Shown: piece by piece, positions 1 through 13,440 of the stretch
Layout of the letters: each line of letters opens with the position of its first letter
Position numbering within the stretch: the stretch's first letter is position 1
Source: Neocallimastix lanati (nom. inval.)
Lineage: Eukaryota > Neocallimastigomycota > Neocallimastigomycetes > Neocallimastigales > Neocallimastigaceae
Direction: 5' to 3'
NCBI GenBank assembly: GCA_016946835.1
Contig: JACVTC010000062.1
Location: 107,501 to 171,500, forward strand
DNA: 64,000 nt
Made by a program: the position numbers and the translations under genes
The notes under the pieces: generated by a model
Database searches by the model: none
Told to the model about the DNA's origin: nothing
Seen by the model: the letters and a program-made list of their open reading frames with translations, nothing else

Positions 1-424
1 TTTATTTTAATTAGGTTATTATTATAATAAATATATATATATAAAAAGTAAAATGTTTCATTAAATAATTGAATTAAAAATATATATAATATATTGAATA
101 ATATATTTATAAAAAAAAAAAATTTGGTTTAACAAAAAAAAAAAAAAAAAAAAAAAAAATAAATAAATAAAATAAAAATAAATAAAATAAAAAAAATGTT
201 TTAAATATACTAAAATATATTACAGTTTTTTTTTTTTTTTTTTTTAATTTTATTTTTATTTTTATAAAGTATAATATGATGATAAAATTTTTTTTTTTTT
301 TTTTTTTACTACTAATCTATAGTAGTTTTTTTTTTTTTTATATCTATTATTATGATTTATGATTATACTATTATTATTTTGTACATATAATTTAATAATA
401 AGTAAAAAAAAAAAAAAAAAAAAT

Positions 425-456
<32 letters not shown>

Positions 457-831
457 GATGTTGACATGACCAAATAATAATAAAATATATTTTTTATTTA
501 TATTAATTATTATTATTATTTTTTTTATTTTATTTAATCTTCTATTTATTTATTTATTTATTTATTAATTAAAGTAAAAATAAATAAATAAAATAAATAA
601 AATTTAAATTTTTAAAAATAAAAAAAAAAAAAAAAAAATTAAATAATAATTATATAAATTATACATAAAAAAAATTATAATATAAAATAAGATAAAAAAA
701 AAAAATTATATTAAAAAATTTGTGTGTGTGTATATATATATAAATATTAAAAAATAATTGATATATATTATTAAACTATTGATTATATATCAAATTTTTA
801 AAATTTTTTTTTCATTTTTTTTTTTTTTTTT
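1..831. other. AT-rich intergenic DNA, no gene seen
   Basis: Only A/T homopolymers, (AAAT)n and (TATA)n-like tracts are visible. This is the 3' flank of the dockerin gene that ends at 832. No exon-like sequence was found on either strand. Confidence 0.6.
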
Positions 832-1931
832 TTAGGCGGAACAGTAGGATGGTATACCACACCATTCAGCATTTTCAATACCCCAATTTCCTTCATCGGT
901 GGTTAAGAAGGTGGTACAGCCAACACAACAATTGTAACCTTGTTCAAGGGACCAACAGTCCCCATCACTTTTTTTCATACTATTGTATTTATTAGCAATT
1001 TCTTCATAGGAGGAAATACCACACCATATCTTTTTGGAGAAATCATATCCCCATTTTCCATCATTATCCGTGGCATAGACATGTTCTTTAATTTTACCTT
1101 CACAACATGGATATCCGTAAACGGAAACCCAACAGGTACTACTGGAGGATGAACTAGTTTTATTACTATCACTGACTACATTATCTTCAGTGACTTCTTC
1201 ATCTTCATCTTCTTTAGCCAGAGCATCGACAACTGGAATACATTCTCTAATACGATTCTTACAGGAACCACCGTTAACACATACATTCTTAGTACTCATA
1301 TAACAGGTTTCTACAGAGTCAGCAAGATCAATTTCACCAATAAAGTTTTTATTATCGGAAAGATCACTTTTTATATTATTTTAATTATAAGAAATAAATT
1401 AATTTAAAATTATAATAATAATAATAATAATAATAATAATTCAATAATAAAAAAAATAAAAATATATAATTAATACATATAACTAATTTTTAAATTTTAT
1501 ATATTATAAATATTATAGATATATATAAGAAAAGTTACATATAATTTAAGTATTTTAATCTCTTAAGAGATTCTGGTAAACTTAAGAAGTTGTTATCACT
1601 TATATCACTAATAATTTTCAATAGATTTAAAAATAATTTAATAATGATTAATAAATGAGGTAAAAAAAAAAAAAAATTGTTTTACAAATAAATAAAATAT
1701 ATATATATATATTATTTTTCCCATATTATATTTACAGATGAGTAAGATATCTAAGTTTTCCTAAATTTACTGGAAATTCATCACTAAATTGATTACCAGC
1801 AACAGAACTTCATATTTATATAGATTTTTTATTATTTTTTTTTAAAAAAAAAAAAATATTATCAAAGAAATATTAGAATTTATTTTCTTTTTAATTATTA
1901 TAATGTATAATGATTAATAGTTTTATTAATG

Positions 1932-1963
<32 letters not shown>

Positions 1964-3686
1964 CTTACAGCCATTCCAAATTTTGAAGATAACCAATAGT
2001 TTCTGGAATTTTACCTACGAACATATTATTCGTTATATCCCTATGTTTTTTTTTTTTTTATATATAATTAAATTTATTTTTATTATTAAATAATTTATTT
2101 TGTTATTATGAATATTATATGAATATTATACTATCATTATTATTATTTTTTTTTCATTTCATATATTTGATTGATTTTTATATATTTACAATTCAGTAAT
2201 AACAGAAAAACTTCCCAAATCTTCACTTATACTACCACTAAAACCATTATCATTTAAGTATCTATTTTTTTTTTTTTATATTAAATTAATTTTTATATAT
2301 AATATAACAGAAAATATATTTAATTAATTAATTATTTAATTTATATATTAATAAAATACATTTATAAATTTACTTACAATTGTTCTAAGGATTCTAAATT
2401 ATAAATTTCTTCTGGTAAACTACCATAGAATTGATTAAATGATAAATCACTTGTATAATAGGGAAAAAAAAAATAAATAAATAAATATAAATATATATTT
2501 AATATATATATATATAATATATTTAAATAAATAATAATAAGACAGAGTATAATATTAATGTATATTTTTATATGATAATTATAAAAAAAAAAAAAAAAAA
2601 AATTAAATTAAATAACTACTACTTACATAGCCTTAATACTAGCTAAGTTATCAAGTGAATTTGGAAGGATACCAGTAATTTGATTGTTATCAAGATATCT
2701 ATTAATATTAATATTTATTGATTCAAAATAATAATTATAATAATAATATTAGTATTAAATTAATATATATATATATATAAATTATATTATTGATGATAAT
2801 GATTATAATAATCTCTTCCTTTATTTCTCTATAAATATATTGATTAAATCATTTATTTTTATTTTTTTTGTTTTTCCTTTTTTTTTTTTGAACTCACAAA
2901 TATTCTAAACTTGCAATGTTTCCTATGGCTTCTGGTAATTTACCAGATAGATTATTCTTTGAAAGAGTTCTGTTTTAATAATAATAACAATTATTATATA
3001 GATATAGATATCACAAATTAAAAATATATATATTAAATATACAATTGTAATAATTATTAAAATAACGTAGAAAAAAAAAAAAAAAATAGTTTTTAATTTA
3101 TATATATATATTTGATTATTTAACTTACAATTCCTTTAAATTTCTTAATTTGTCAATATCACTTAAAATACTTCCTGTAAGTTTATTTCCAGTTAAATTT
3201 CTAACAAAATTAAAATATTAGCAAAAAATATATATATATAAATATATATAAAATTAAATAAAATATTATTAAAAAATAAAATAAAATTAATATAAATGTT
3301 TTATTTATTATTATAATAAATGAATTATTTATTTTGATTTATTAAAGTTTACGATATCTTACAAATATTCAAGAGTATTAAGTGAAGTTAAACAGGCTGG
3401 AAGATTACCAGCTAATCCATTATTTATAAGTTCCCTAAAATTTATTTTATATATAAACATAAATTTCAAATATAAATTAATAAAATATATAAATTAGGTG
3501 TATTTACTTTCATTAGTACAATAATAATAATAATATTTATTAATTTCTAATTATAAGTAACAAAAATATTTCATATAAATAATTACAATGATATTAAAGA
3601 ATTAAGATGACAGAATTGTTCTGATATTGGTTTATCATCTAAATATAAATCAGCCATATGCCTAAAAATAAGAAGAAATTTCAATT

Positions 3687-3729
<43 letters not shown>

Positions 3730-4094
3730 AAATTACATATACACAAAAATGAGAATTTATTAATAATAAAAATTAAATATATATATATTTCATTTTATAA
3801 TTATTTTCAATATTTAAAATGAAATTAATTTTTAAATAAAATTATTTTTTTATTCATTAAATAATTGAATACATACACTTTAACAATTTTACTATCTTGA
3901 TTACAATTAACAAGAATTGGGTATTCGTAATTTTTGTAAGATTCACAACATCCATTGGTTCCGTCTTCCCAATTTTTTTCAATACCATATTCTGTAAAAA
4001 TTTCACTTAATATGTTACAGTCTTTTCCTGAAACTAAACTACCAAAAATGGTAGTACTTACTAATAATAGTATATTGAAATACATATTGTTCAT
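832..4094 (-). CDS. Secreted LRR protein with two C-terminal fungal dockerins (12 exons)
   Basis: Exons read on the minus strand: 4094-3877, 3661-3587, 3434-3363, 3200-3129, 2969-2898, 2698-2627, 2449-2378, 2261-2190, 2040-1969, 1807-1736, 1607-1539, 1366-832. They join in frame to 490 residues with GT/AG introns of 116-215 nt. I chose ATG 4094; the frame upstream has only a GTG at 4112. Residues 1-20 or so look like a signal peptide. A cysteine-containing LRR N-cap (DC...W...CC...C) follows. About ten LRRs of the LxxNxLxGxIPxxL type come next, one per exon. An acidic and Ser-rich linker precedes dockerins at about 390-432 and 450-488, recognised by CWxxxxGYxCC, TDxxGxWG and WCGI. Fungal dockerins attach proteins to scaffoldins of the extracellular cellulosome. 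The LRR part may bind a protein or polysaccharide; its ligand cannot be inferred. Confidence 0.9.
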
Positions 4095-4972
4095 ATAAAA
4101 AATATATAACACTGGATACTTTTATTATTATAATTTTTTCGTTTTAATGTTATATATAATTATAATATATATATATAATTAAAATATTAGAAATACTAGA
4201 TATGTTCTTGATTTTAAGTTTTTATTTTAAATAATTCATATATTTAAATAGAAGTATTGTTTAAAAAAAAAAAAGTCTATAAATTTGTTTTCTTTTTTTT
4301 TTTTATTCGTTTTATTTATTATAATAAGTTATTATTTTTTTCTTTTCTAACAATGAAAGTTAATTATCAAATAATTTAAATTATTTTAATTTTTTTTTTT
4401 TTCTACAAAGTAGTAATATTAAATATTGATTTAGATTTTGAAATAAATATTATTTATAATATTGAATATTCTTTGAAAGAATAGTAATATTGATTTGCAA
4501 TAATATTAATAAAATTTTTTTTTAATTATTAATTCTTTATGTTGATTCCTTTATATCTTATATAGTAGATAAAGATTTATTGATATATAATAATTATGTT
4601 GATTTCTTTATATCTTATATAAGTAGATACAGATTTAATTATATATAATAATTATAATAACATCCTGTTAAAAAATTCCTTCAATATAAGATTTTCATTT
4701 AATAATTATTTTCATGAATGAATAGATAATTATTGCTTTTAATTAAATAAAAATATATATTTTTACAGTTTCGAATGAATAGATGATTACTGTTTCTAAT
4801 TAAAAAAAAAAAATCTTTATTTTTTCTAACATAAAAAATTATATGATTTTTTTTTTTTTTTTTTAATTTCTCTTTTTGTTTACTTCTTCTTTATTTCATA
4901 TATTTGAATTGTTTATAATCATTTTTATTTCCTTAGATAGAAATATAATTGAATGTTCAAACACATAAAAAG

Positions 4973-5010
<38 letters not shown>

Positions 5011-6723
5011 ATATTTTAAGCTTTTTTTTTTTAATATTTACTTACAATTTAATTAAATAAATAAAAATAAAATTAAAACATTTAAAACTCTATATAATGA
5101 TTTGGATATCTTTTTTTTTTTTTTTTTTCTATTTATTTACAAATAATATAGTTTTTTTTTTTAAATACTTTTTTTTTTTTAATTGATTAAAAATTAACTA
5201 TATAAATAAAAATATCCAAATAGAACATTTAACAATAATAAAAAATTTTTTTTTAAAAAAAAAATATAAAGATAAAATAAAATAAAAAAAAAATTTTTTT
5301 TTTTTTTTTGATATTTTGTTTTGTTATTATTTAAAATTTTTTATTTTATCATATTATTATTATTATAATTTTATATATTGTTTTTATTTTTTATATAAAA
5401 TATTATTCATTATTTAATTATTTATAATATATTATTTATTTATTTATTTATTATTTATTATTTAATTATTTATTAATTTTTATATATTATTTATTATTTA
5501 TTATTCATAATTATTTATAGGAAAATCTCTTAATAAATTAAAAAGGAAACCAGTTACAATTATATATATAAATATATTCATTATATATAATAAAGTATAT
5601 AATTATATATAATAATGTATAATAATATATAATAAAACAAAAATAAAAAAAATATATAAAATATAAAAATATTAAAAATATTAAAAATATATTAATTTTA
5701 AATTTTATTTATTATTAAATTCTATTTATTATTTTTTTATGTCATTTAATTTAAATTATTAGAAATTTAATTTATTTTATTTGTCATTTAATTTATTTTT
5801 AATTTAAATTATAAAGGGACATTTAAAATAATATTAAAATTTTAATTAATATTAATATTATATGATTTGAGATGAATTGGAAAAGTTTTATTTTATGATT
5901 ATAAAAAATTTTTCCTTTTTTTTTTTTTTTTTTTTAATATCTTTACTTGAATTTTACTAATAAATATAAATATGTAATAAATAAATGGTTTAGTCACTAA
6001 ATATTATAACTTTTATTATTTATAACCACAAAAAAAAAAAATAATCTTTTCAGGTTTAGTTGTACTTTTAGTAATAAAAAAAAAATTTTATTTTTATGTT
6101 GACTTTTATTAAATAATATCAATCCTTTTTAATATTATTATTATTTTTATAAATTCATTATATTTTGTATCATCATTATTATTATTTATTACTATTACAA
6201 ATTATCACTCTTTTGGTATTTTTTATTTATTATGATTATTATTAAAATAACACTCTATTATTAAATTAATAATAATCATAATCATAATCATAATCATCAT
6301 AATAGTTTCAAAAATATTGATACTTCCATAATAAAACTTGTGTAACAATGAATGAACAGTGATTTCACCCAAAAAAAAAATTATATATAATAAAAAAGAA
6401 ATTAATTATAAAATATATTTGTAAAAATATCCCAAAAAGAGTGAAAAAAATTTTTTAGTAGTATTATGTATTATATTATTATTCATTATTATTTTATTCA
6501 GATATACTACTGCTAAATATCTTCATTAATAAAACAAAAACATATATAAAAAAAAATAAAAGAATATATTAACTTTTTAATTCACTATGCTTTATATTAA
6601 ATAGATATATGTGATATTTATTAGTGATAAAGAAAAATAAAACAAATGTATAATGATTTTTAATTTTCTTTTATTTCAATCTTTTTTTTTTCTTTTGGTA
6701 TTTTTTTTTTTATTAATCTCTAT
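4095..6723. other. Intergenic, AT-rich, with short tandem duplications
   Basis: This is the 5' flank of the dockerin gene. I see no gene. A diverged tandem duplication of about 56 bp occupies roughly 4538-4650 (shared words TTATGTTGATT and CTTTATATCTTATATA). A second related pair lies near 4715-4744 and 4772-4801 (GAATGAATAGAT). The rest is homopolymers and A/T words. Confidence 0.55.
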
Positions 6724-7135
6724 TATTTTATTTTATTTTATTTTATTTTATTTTATTTTATTTTATTTTATTTTATTTTATTTTATTTTATTTTATTTTA
6801 TTTTATTTTATTTTATTTTATTTTATTTTATTTTATTTTATTTTATTTTATTTTATTTTATTTTATTTTATTTTATTTTATTTTATTTTATTTTATTTTA
6901 TTTTATTTTATTTTATTTTATTTTATTTTATTTTATTTTATTTTATTTTATTTTATTTTATTTTATTTTATTTTATTTTATTTTATTTTATTTTATTTTA
7001 TTTTATTTTATTTTATTTTATTTTATTTTATTTTATTTTATTTTATTTTATTTTATTTTATTTTATTTTATTTTATTTTATTTTATTTTATTTTATTTTA
7101 TTTTATTTTATTTTATTTTATTTTATTTTATTTTA
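6724..7135. repeat. (TTTTA)n pentanucleotide microsatellite, about 82 units
   Basis: An essentially uninterrupted array of TTTTA units over about 410 bp. It creates a long open frame of repeated Tyr/Phe/Ile/Leu that is not a gene. Confidence 0.97.
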
Positions 7136-7718
7136 ATACTAATTAAATAATAAAAAGTTACAAAGTCGTTTTATTTAATTTCCTTTTTTTTTTTTTTTAT
7201 TTATTTTTATTTATTTAAATTTTATTTATTTTGATATTCTTCCTTATAAAAATTCTTATAAAAAGTACAAAAAAAATTAAAATTAAAATTTACATAAAAT
7301 CTAAATAAAATTTACATAAAATTAAAATAAAGTTAAAATTAAAATAAAAATTAAAATAAAATAAAATTAAAATTTAAATAAAAAAAAATTGGCATAAATT
7401 TTATTATTAATTAAAGTTTGAATGTGATATGAAATCATTTCTAAAAGTTTCCGCAAATATTAAATAAAATTAAAGAAAAGATAATAAAAATTAAATTAAA
7501 TTAAATTTAATTATAATAATTATTAATTTTGTCATACCATTAATTGAATGCACACATTCAACAGCATTTAACAAACAATATTCAATTATTTGAATTTATC
7601 AAATATCAAATACAATTAAATAGAGATTAGAATTAATTAATTAACAATTATTTGCTCTTAATTCATTCTGTATCACTTAACTATATTACTATTTAAAGAA
7701 TAATAGTTTTTTTACTTT

Positions 7719-8330
7719 TATTATTTATTATTTATTATTTATTATTTATTATTTATTATTTATTATTTATTATTTATTATTTATTATTTATTATTTATTA
7801 TTTATTATTTATTATTTATTATTTATTATTTATTATTTATTATTTATTATTTATTATTTATTATTTATTATTTATTATTTATTATTTATTATTTATTATT
7901 TATTATTTATTATTTATTATTTATTATTTATTATTTATTATTTATCTCTTTTTATTATTTATTGTTTATTATTTATTATTTATTATTTATTATTTATTAT
8001 TTATTATTTATTATTTATTTATTATTTATTATTTATTATTTATTATTTATTATTCAATTATTTATTATTTATTATTAGTTATTTTCAATTATTATTCAAT
8101 TATTATTTATTATTCATCATTTATTATTTATTATTTATTATTTATTATTTATTATTTATTATTTATTATTTATTATTTATCTCTTTTTATTATTTATTAT
8201 TTATTATTTATTATTAGTTATTTATTATTTATTATTAGTTATTTTCAATTATTATTCAATTATTATTTATTATTCATCATTTATTATTTATTAATAAATA
8301 CTCTTTTTATTATTTATTATTATTTATTCA
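7719..8330. repeat. (TTTATTA)n heptanucleotide satellite block with repeated interruptions
   Basis: A 7-bp unit is repeated through most of 600 bp. The interruption CTCTTTTTA occurs at about 7946, 8180 and 8301. A longer interruption (AGTTATTTTCAATTATTATT) occurs at about 8075 and 8237. These shared interruptions suggest block duplication within the array as well as unit slippage. Confidence 0.9.
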
Positions 8331-9595
8331 ATCATTTAATTATTTTTATATTAATATTTGTGACTATTCAATAATCATGCGATAGTGGAATTCCTAACCA
8401 TCATAATAAGGTATGAAAAAAAAAATTTTTTTTTCAATATTTCGTGCCATATAAATATTCTTTTTAACATAGATAGCATATTTTAAACCTACTTCATCTA
8501 AAAAATGAACTAAATGGTATCAAATGAAATAGAAAAGAATAATTAAAAATATTTCATTAATTATTATAATAATTATAATAATTAATAATAAATATAAAAA
8601 TTAAAGTAAAAATTATTATAATAATTTACAATTAATTAAAATAATCCAATGTAGATATAAAAAAAAATTTAAATATTATAGAACAAATAATAAAAATAGA
8701 ATTATAAATAAAAGAGAATTTAATGAAATAGTAAAACATAATAATGATAATTAAAAAAAAAAAATAAATAAAAAAAATTAAATATTACTCTACCTAATCC
8801 TTGTTCTTATATTTCTTATATTATAATTAAATATTCATTAAATATTTATTATATATTTATTATATATTTATTATATATTCATTAAATATTTGTTTTGTTT
8901 CGTTTTGTTATTGTTATTGTTATTGTTATTGTTTGTATCATATCATAAATATATAATTTTATAATATTTCAGGTAGAGTATTTATTTGTATAATCATCTA
9001 TAAAATAAATGTATTTTATAGATGATTATACATCATAGAATTGGAAAATTGGTCTTCATTTTAGTTCAATAATTATTATTTTAAAAAAATATATATTTTT
9101 ATTATATATTCTATATTTTGAATCATCTAATTAATAAAACCATTATTTTTATATCCCTATCCAATCCTATTTATCTATTTACTTATTTTATATTTATTTA
9201 TTTATTTCATATTTATTAATTATTTTTATAAAGAATGAATACATATGATAATTATATATTATAATATATAATGATTCTTTTATTTTTTTTTTATTTTAAT
9301 AGCATATGAATATTTTATTCTATTTTACTTTTATTTAAAAAAAACTAATATATAATTAGTAGATAATAAATAAAAAAATTTAATGAATAAATAATAATTA
9401 AATAATAAATAAATATATAGATGGATAAATAAAATAAATAATAGTCAATTACTAAAAAAATTTTAATACTATAACCAAACATGATTATTATTTTTTTTTT
9501 TATTATTTTCATTGGAAGATTTTGCATATAAACTCTAATCTTTATCTTCATTATTACCAAAAATATAAAATATTTAAATTCATTTTCTCTATTTA

Positions 9596-9628
<33 letters not shown>

Positions 9629-9924
9629 AACTCTGATATAATAACTAAACAAGATTATTATTATTATTCTTTTTACTATTTTCATTAGAAGATTTTACAT
9701 ATAAAATTCTTTTTTTTTTTTATCTTTATTAATAAAAAAATATAATATGCTTTATTAATCTTTTTCTCTATTAAGGTTAATTTTCTTTATATTTTTATTT
9801 ATAATTTTAAATTACTATTATTCTATCTTCTATTAGTATTATCATTATTAAAATACTGTCCTCTACCATTAATTTATTAAAATATTGTCTGTTAATAATA
9901 ATAATATTATTATTAATATACTTT
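8331..9924. other. Intergenic with a perfect hairpin and a diverged direct duplication
   Basis: No gene was recognised. The stretch includes the 21-bp hairpin listed separately. A pair of diverged direct repeats lies at about 9466-9570 and 9630-9735 (shared words GATTATTATT and TTTTCATT[G/A]GAAGATTTT). Around 8450-8530 the minus strand looks vaguely protein-like, but it cannot be assigned. Confidence 0.45.
8987..9032. repeat. Perfect 21-bp inverted repeat, 4-nt loop
   Basis: Arms at 8987-9007 and 9012-9032 are exact reverse complements; the loop AATG lies between them. The arm contains the non-monotonous word ATAATCATCTAT, so this is not a microsatellite artefact. Confidence 0.9.
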
Positions 9925-10437
9925 CAGAGCTACCACTCCGATTCTTGAGATTACTATGAATGAAGAAGTTAAACAACGAAGACAAGATGCTACTAGAACT
10001 GCTGCTGATACTATTAACGGTATATAAGAAAGCTTTGTTTCTAATAATGATTTTTTGCCGATACTATAAGCAACTAAAAAGCAAGATTAAATAATATTTC
10101 CAGTGCTATTGAAAATATAAACTAAAGATTAAATTCTTAAAACTATGATCTATAAGCATAACTTGATAATCATGATGCAGATGATAGTTCTTCTTGTACT
10201 AATTTTGATTTAGATAGAGATGTAATCATAAAAAGTAAATTCTCTTGCTCCTTTAAGTCAAGTCCTTGAACCAAGATTCTTTTTAGGAAAAATATCTGAA
10301 ACCGGACTGTTTTTACAACTCTAAGAAGATACTTTTAGGGACTACTCCAGATAGGTATTAACTAGAAGAAATAAAAAAAATGTTTTTGTTAAATCTTATT
10401 CAGCAAGAAACTTGTATTTAACCAAGTGTAGGGATAA

Positions 10438-10440
<3 letters not shown>
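9925..10440 (+). pseudogene. Unrecognised decayed coding remnant
   Basis: Base composition and complexity rise here compared with the flanks. A plus-strand frame from about 9933 reads through charged, protein-like sequence containing NEEVKQRRQDATRTAADT. It then meets stops, and further protein-like pieces appear in other frames up to about 10430. It lies next to LINE debris and may itself be transposon-derived. I do not recognise the family. Confidence 0.35.
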
Positions 10441-10442
<2 letters not shown>

Positions 10443-10490
<48 letters not shown>

Positions 10491-11977
10491 GACAGCAAAA
10501 ATTATTTCATCTTTATTAATTAAATAGTTGATAAAAATACATATAATAAAAATAAAAAAAGATAAAAGAATAAACAAAAAAACACAAAATAAAATAAAAT
10601 AAAATAACGGTATAATATCTTCTGTAAACAATCTAAACCAGAAGCAGAATTATTTATGGAATTTTCATCATCAGAAGGAATTAAAGTTTTATAAAAAAAA
10701 TTCAATAGGAATTCCATCTGGGCCTGAAGCTTTATAATTTGGAGTACCTTTTATTAATAAAGGCTTATGATCCGAAATAGGGGGGAAGTCAATAAAAGTA
10801 CCATAAGAAAGTAAATCTAACATATGATCATTGACAATCGCATGATCTATATCAGATTCTCTATTGCCTCTACTCCATGAAATTGAGGAGCCCCCATATG
10901 GGAAGAATTTTCCAATTACTAAATTTGGAGAGCAAATTACCTAATTTTTCAGTAGGTCAATTAAAATCACCAACCAACATTGAAGGATGAGAAGAGTGAC
11001 TATTTAACCACGACAAAATTTCAATTCTAGCAGTTCTAGCATGAAGGCTATGGCCACTAGGAGGTACGCACACATTACCAATAGAACATTTAGTGAAATT
11101 TTAAAAAATATTAAGTATACAAAGAAATAATATACTCCTAAGTGTTGTTTTCAAGAGAGGCTTGACAAGAATTATGAAACCCTATGTAAAGTCCTCTTTT
11201 ACCGGAGAATTTCATAATTAGCTTTTTTTTTTTGAAGAAATGAATATAGTTTTTTTTAATGATACTCAACATGGATATTTACTATTATAACTTTTGAACC
11301 ATTTCCTGTTTCTTGAAAGCATAAGAAAAGTAATTTATACATTGAAATAAAGAATTTAACACTGTCTTTTTTTTTTTTTTTATCAAAGTTCTATCCATTA
11401 GTATTCCAACTGACACATAGAGGAAATTCTTTAACTGCATTATTATTTATTAATTTAAGTGTTATTAATATGATTGGAATTATTATTATAATTGATTGAA
11501 CTTGTACTTGAACTTGAACTTGAATCTGTATTTGAACTTGAACTTGAATTTGTATTTGAGATTGAAGTTGTGAGCAAATTGATATTATATGATGAATTAA
11601 CTTTTTCTGATAAAGCAAAGTATTTCCTTTTGAGAGAAGAAAAAAATATATTTATGATTCCTTTTGCTACAATCAATAACATTAATTGAAGCACGTGGTA
11701 AACTATTAACTATACATTCAGTAATAGATGATATTTCTTCTTCATTACCTACTATTTTAATTTTAAAGAAAACATTGTTAAAATTAGCCATACGTTTAAC
11801 TGATAAAATCTTTATATTTAATTCTTTCATAATTTTTTTTAAATATTTTCTCATTTCGATTTCTGGCCATGAACGAAGTCCGCGGATAAAGAGTAATTTC
11901 GTATTCTTCATTGGAATACCGTGGTACCTTGAACCTCTTTGAATGAAATTTTTATTTTTTATATATTGGATTTCCAT
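10443..11977 (-). mobile_element. Decayed LINE (non-LTR retrotransposon): RRM-like, APE endonuclease, start of RT
   Basis: Reading on the minus strand, an open frame (11977-11600, 126 codons) resembles an RNA-recognition-type fold with the stretch LLFIRGLRSWPE. A low-complexity region follows. The apurinic-endonuclease-like domain then appears in broken frames: SWNTNG near 11400, VGDFN near 10970 and SDHKPL near 10770. The RT N-terminal motif GPDGIP lies near 10730. The sequence then degrades into A/T repeats and ends at a run of about 45 T on the plus strand (10443-10487), which is poly(A) in the element's sense. Frames shift at least twice, so no full protein can be made. The order RRM-APE-RT fits LINE ORF2 architecture. 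Most of the RT is absent. Confidence 0.75.
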
Positions 11978-12400
11978 AATAGTAATAAATAAACTGAAAA
12001 AAAATAATAATAATAAACAAAAAAAAAAAAAATAAAAAATAAAAGTCAGTTTTTATTATAAAGTCTTGAGTATAATGAGAATTGTATTAATTTTATATCT
12101 TTTTTGGAATAATAAAATTTCGATAAAAATTAGTAGTTGGTTGAATGATTGAAAAATAATTTGATTTAGCACTTTTTTTTCAGTAGATTATTTAATTTGA
12201 ATATCATAAAGTATTTAATGACTAAGATTAAATTGATGAAAAATAATGACACAAAATTAGTAAAGAGTTAAATAAATCACTACAAGATTTAGAATGAATC
12301 AATCTCTTACAACGGGATACATGATATATAGATGAAATACAATTGAATACAATAGATTCTTACATGAGAAATAGAGAATATACAATGAAAATGTATTAAT
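11978..12400. other. Short intergenic gap, no gene seen
   Basis: AT-rich but moderately complex sequence lies between the LINE remnant and the 83-bp duplication. No reading frame or RNA could be supported. Confidence 0.4.
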
Positions 12401-12566
12401 TTATTCTTGGGTGTACCTTATTTAATAATGTACTAAAAACGCACCATTATATTCCACAGTAAATGATCACCAGAAAAAAAGTTTTATTCTTGGGTGTACC
12501 TTATTTAATAATGTACTAAAAACGCACCATTATATTCCACAGTAAATGATCACCAGAAAAAAAGTT
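12401..12566. repeat. Exact 83-bp tandem duplication
   Basis: The block starting TTATTCTTGGGTGTACC at 12401 recurs at 12484 with no visible mismatch through AGAAAAAAAGTT. Identity implies a recent event in otherwise decayed transposon sequence. Confidence 0.93.
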
Positions 12567-12639
12567 TATCAATAACATTACCATTATGCATAATGTTAAT
12601 AATTAATATAAAATATAACTTTACTACTTTTTTTGCACC

Positions 12640-13171
12640 AGTACTGTGGATCCACTTTATAAGAGTAAAGTTGATTCCCTTACAGGTGATTTATTATTAA
12701 TAAATTGAGTATACCCCTGCTCGGGTGGGATAATGTTAAACTAGGTTCTATGTTCGAATTATTAACTGATTTAAAAAAGCTGCTTTTACTAATATTGCTA
12801 GTTATAAATTCGTAAAAAGAAAATAATGAGCTAATTTCATTAAAACAAATTTTACTGCCAAATAAATGATTACATTGTTGAATTTTAGAAATGATACTCG
12901 TTTACTCAACAAACTGGAAGAATAACCTTTTAACCTTAATATTTTATAATGGATTAAACTTAAAATATCAAGAAGAAATTCAAAAATAAGAAGTATTTCC
13001 GAACCCTTTAGAAAGTATTATTACAACTTTTATTTTATTTGAAAAAAATTTATTAATATTAAAAATACAACTCGACACTTGCAAAAATACTAAGAATAGA
13101 AATTCAAATTACCATTCAAATTATAAAAATAATTATTATAGGAACAATTGCAAAAATTATTCCAGCATACA

Positions 13172-13203
<32 letters not shown>

Positions 13204-13260
13204 TATATTCTGATGTTGGTAAAACCGCAAAAATTAGTTCAAAAAAAAATTAAATAAACA
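12640..13260 (+). mobile_element. Ty3/gypsy gag remnant
   Basis: The plus-strand frame around 12913-13070 reads NWKNNLLTLIFYNGLNLKY, one internal TAA, then an NPLESII segment. This matches the capsid-region pattern of gypsy Gag proteins (short W/F/Y-G-L motif followed by a Leu/Ile helix). Upstream protein-like sequence (GWDNVKLGSMFELL near 12730) is probably the same gag. Downstream the frame runs into an Asn/Lys-rich part at a trinucleotide AAT tract. No intact ORF remains. It may belong with the pol pieces at 14.6-15.5 kb. Confidence 0.55.
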
Positions 13261-13440
13261 TCAAATGGAGTCATTAAAGGTTCAAAATTAAAAGTTATTA
13301 TCATCTAATTTTTCCAGTAAAATTATACTTCAATCCAATTCGAGAAATTCAAGAGACTTTTTACATTTTTAATAGTAAAAATCCCAACAAAATTAAATAA
13401 TTTAAATTGGACATTTTAAAGACCAGGATAAATTAAAATA

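Noticed and set aside
940-1172. ORFs overlapping the dockerin exon
   Set aside because: They are out-of-frame shadows; the dockerin frame has clear family motifs and joins the LRR exons in phase.
1539-3661. Regularly spaced repeats suggesting a CRISPR-like array
   Set aside because: The repeating units are LRR exons with conserved amino acids and splice sites, in a eukaryotic genome.
6653-7150. 165-codon ORF on the plus strand
   Set aside because: It is generated entirely by the TTTTA microsatellite; it has no domain and no normal codon pattern.
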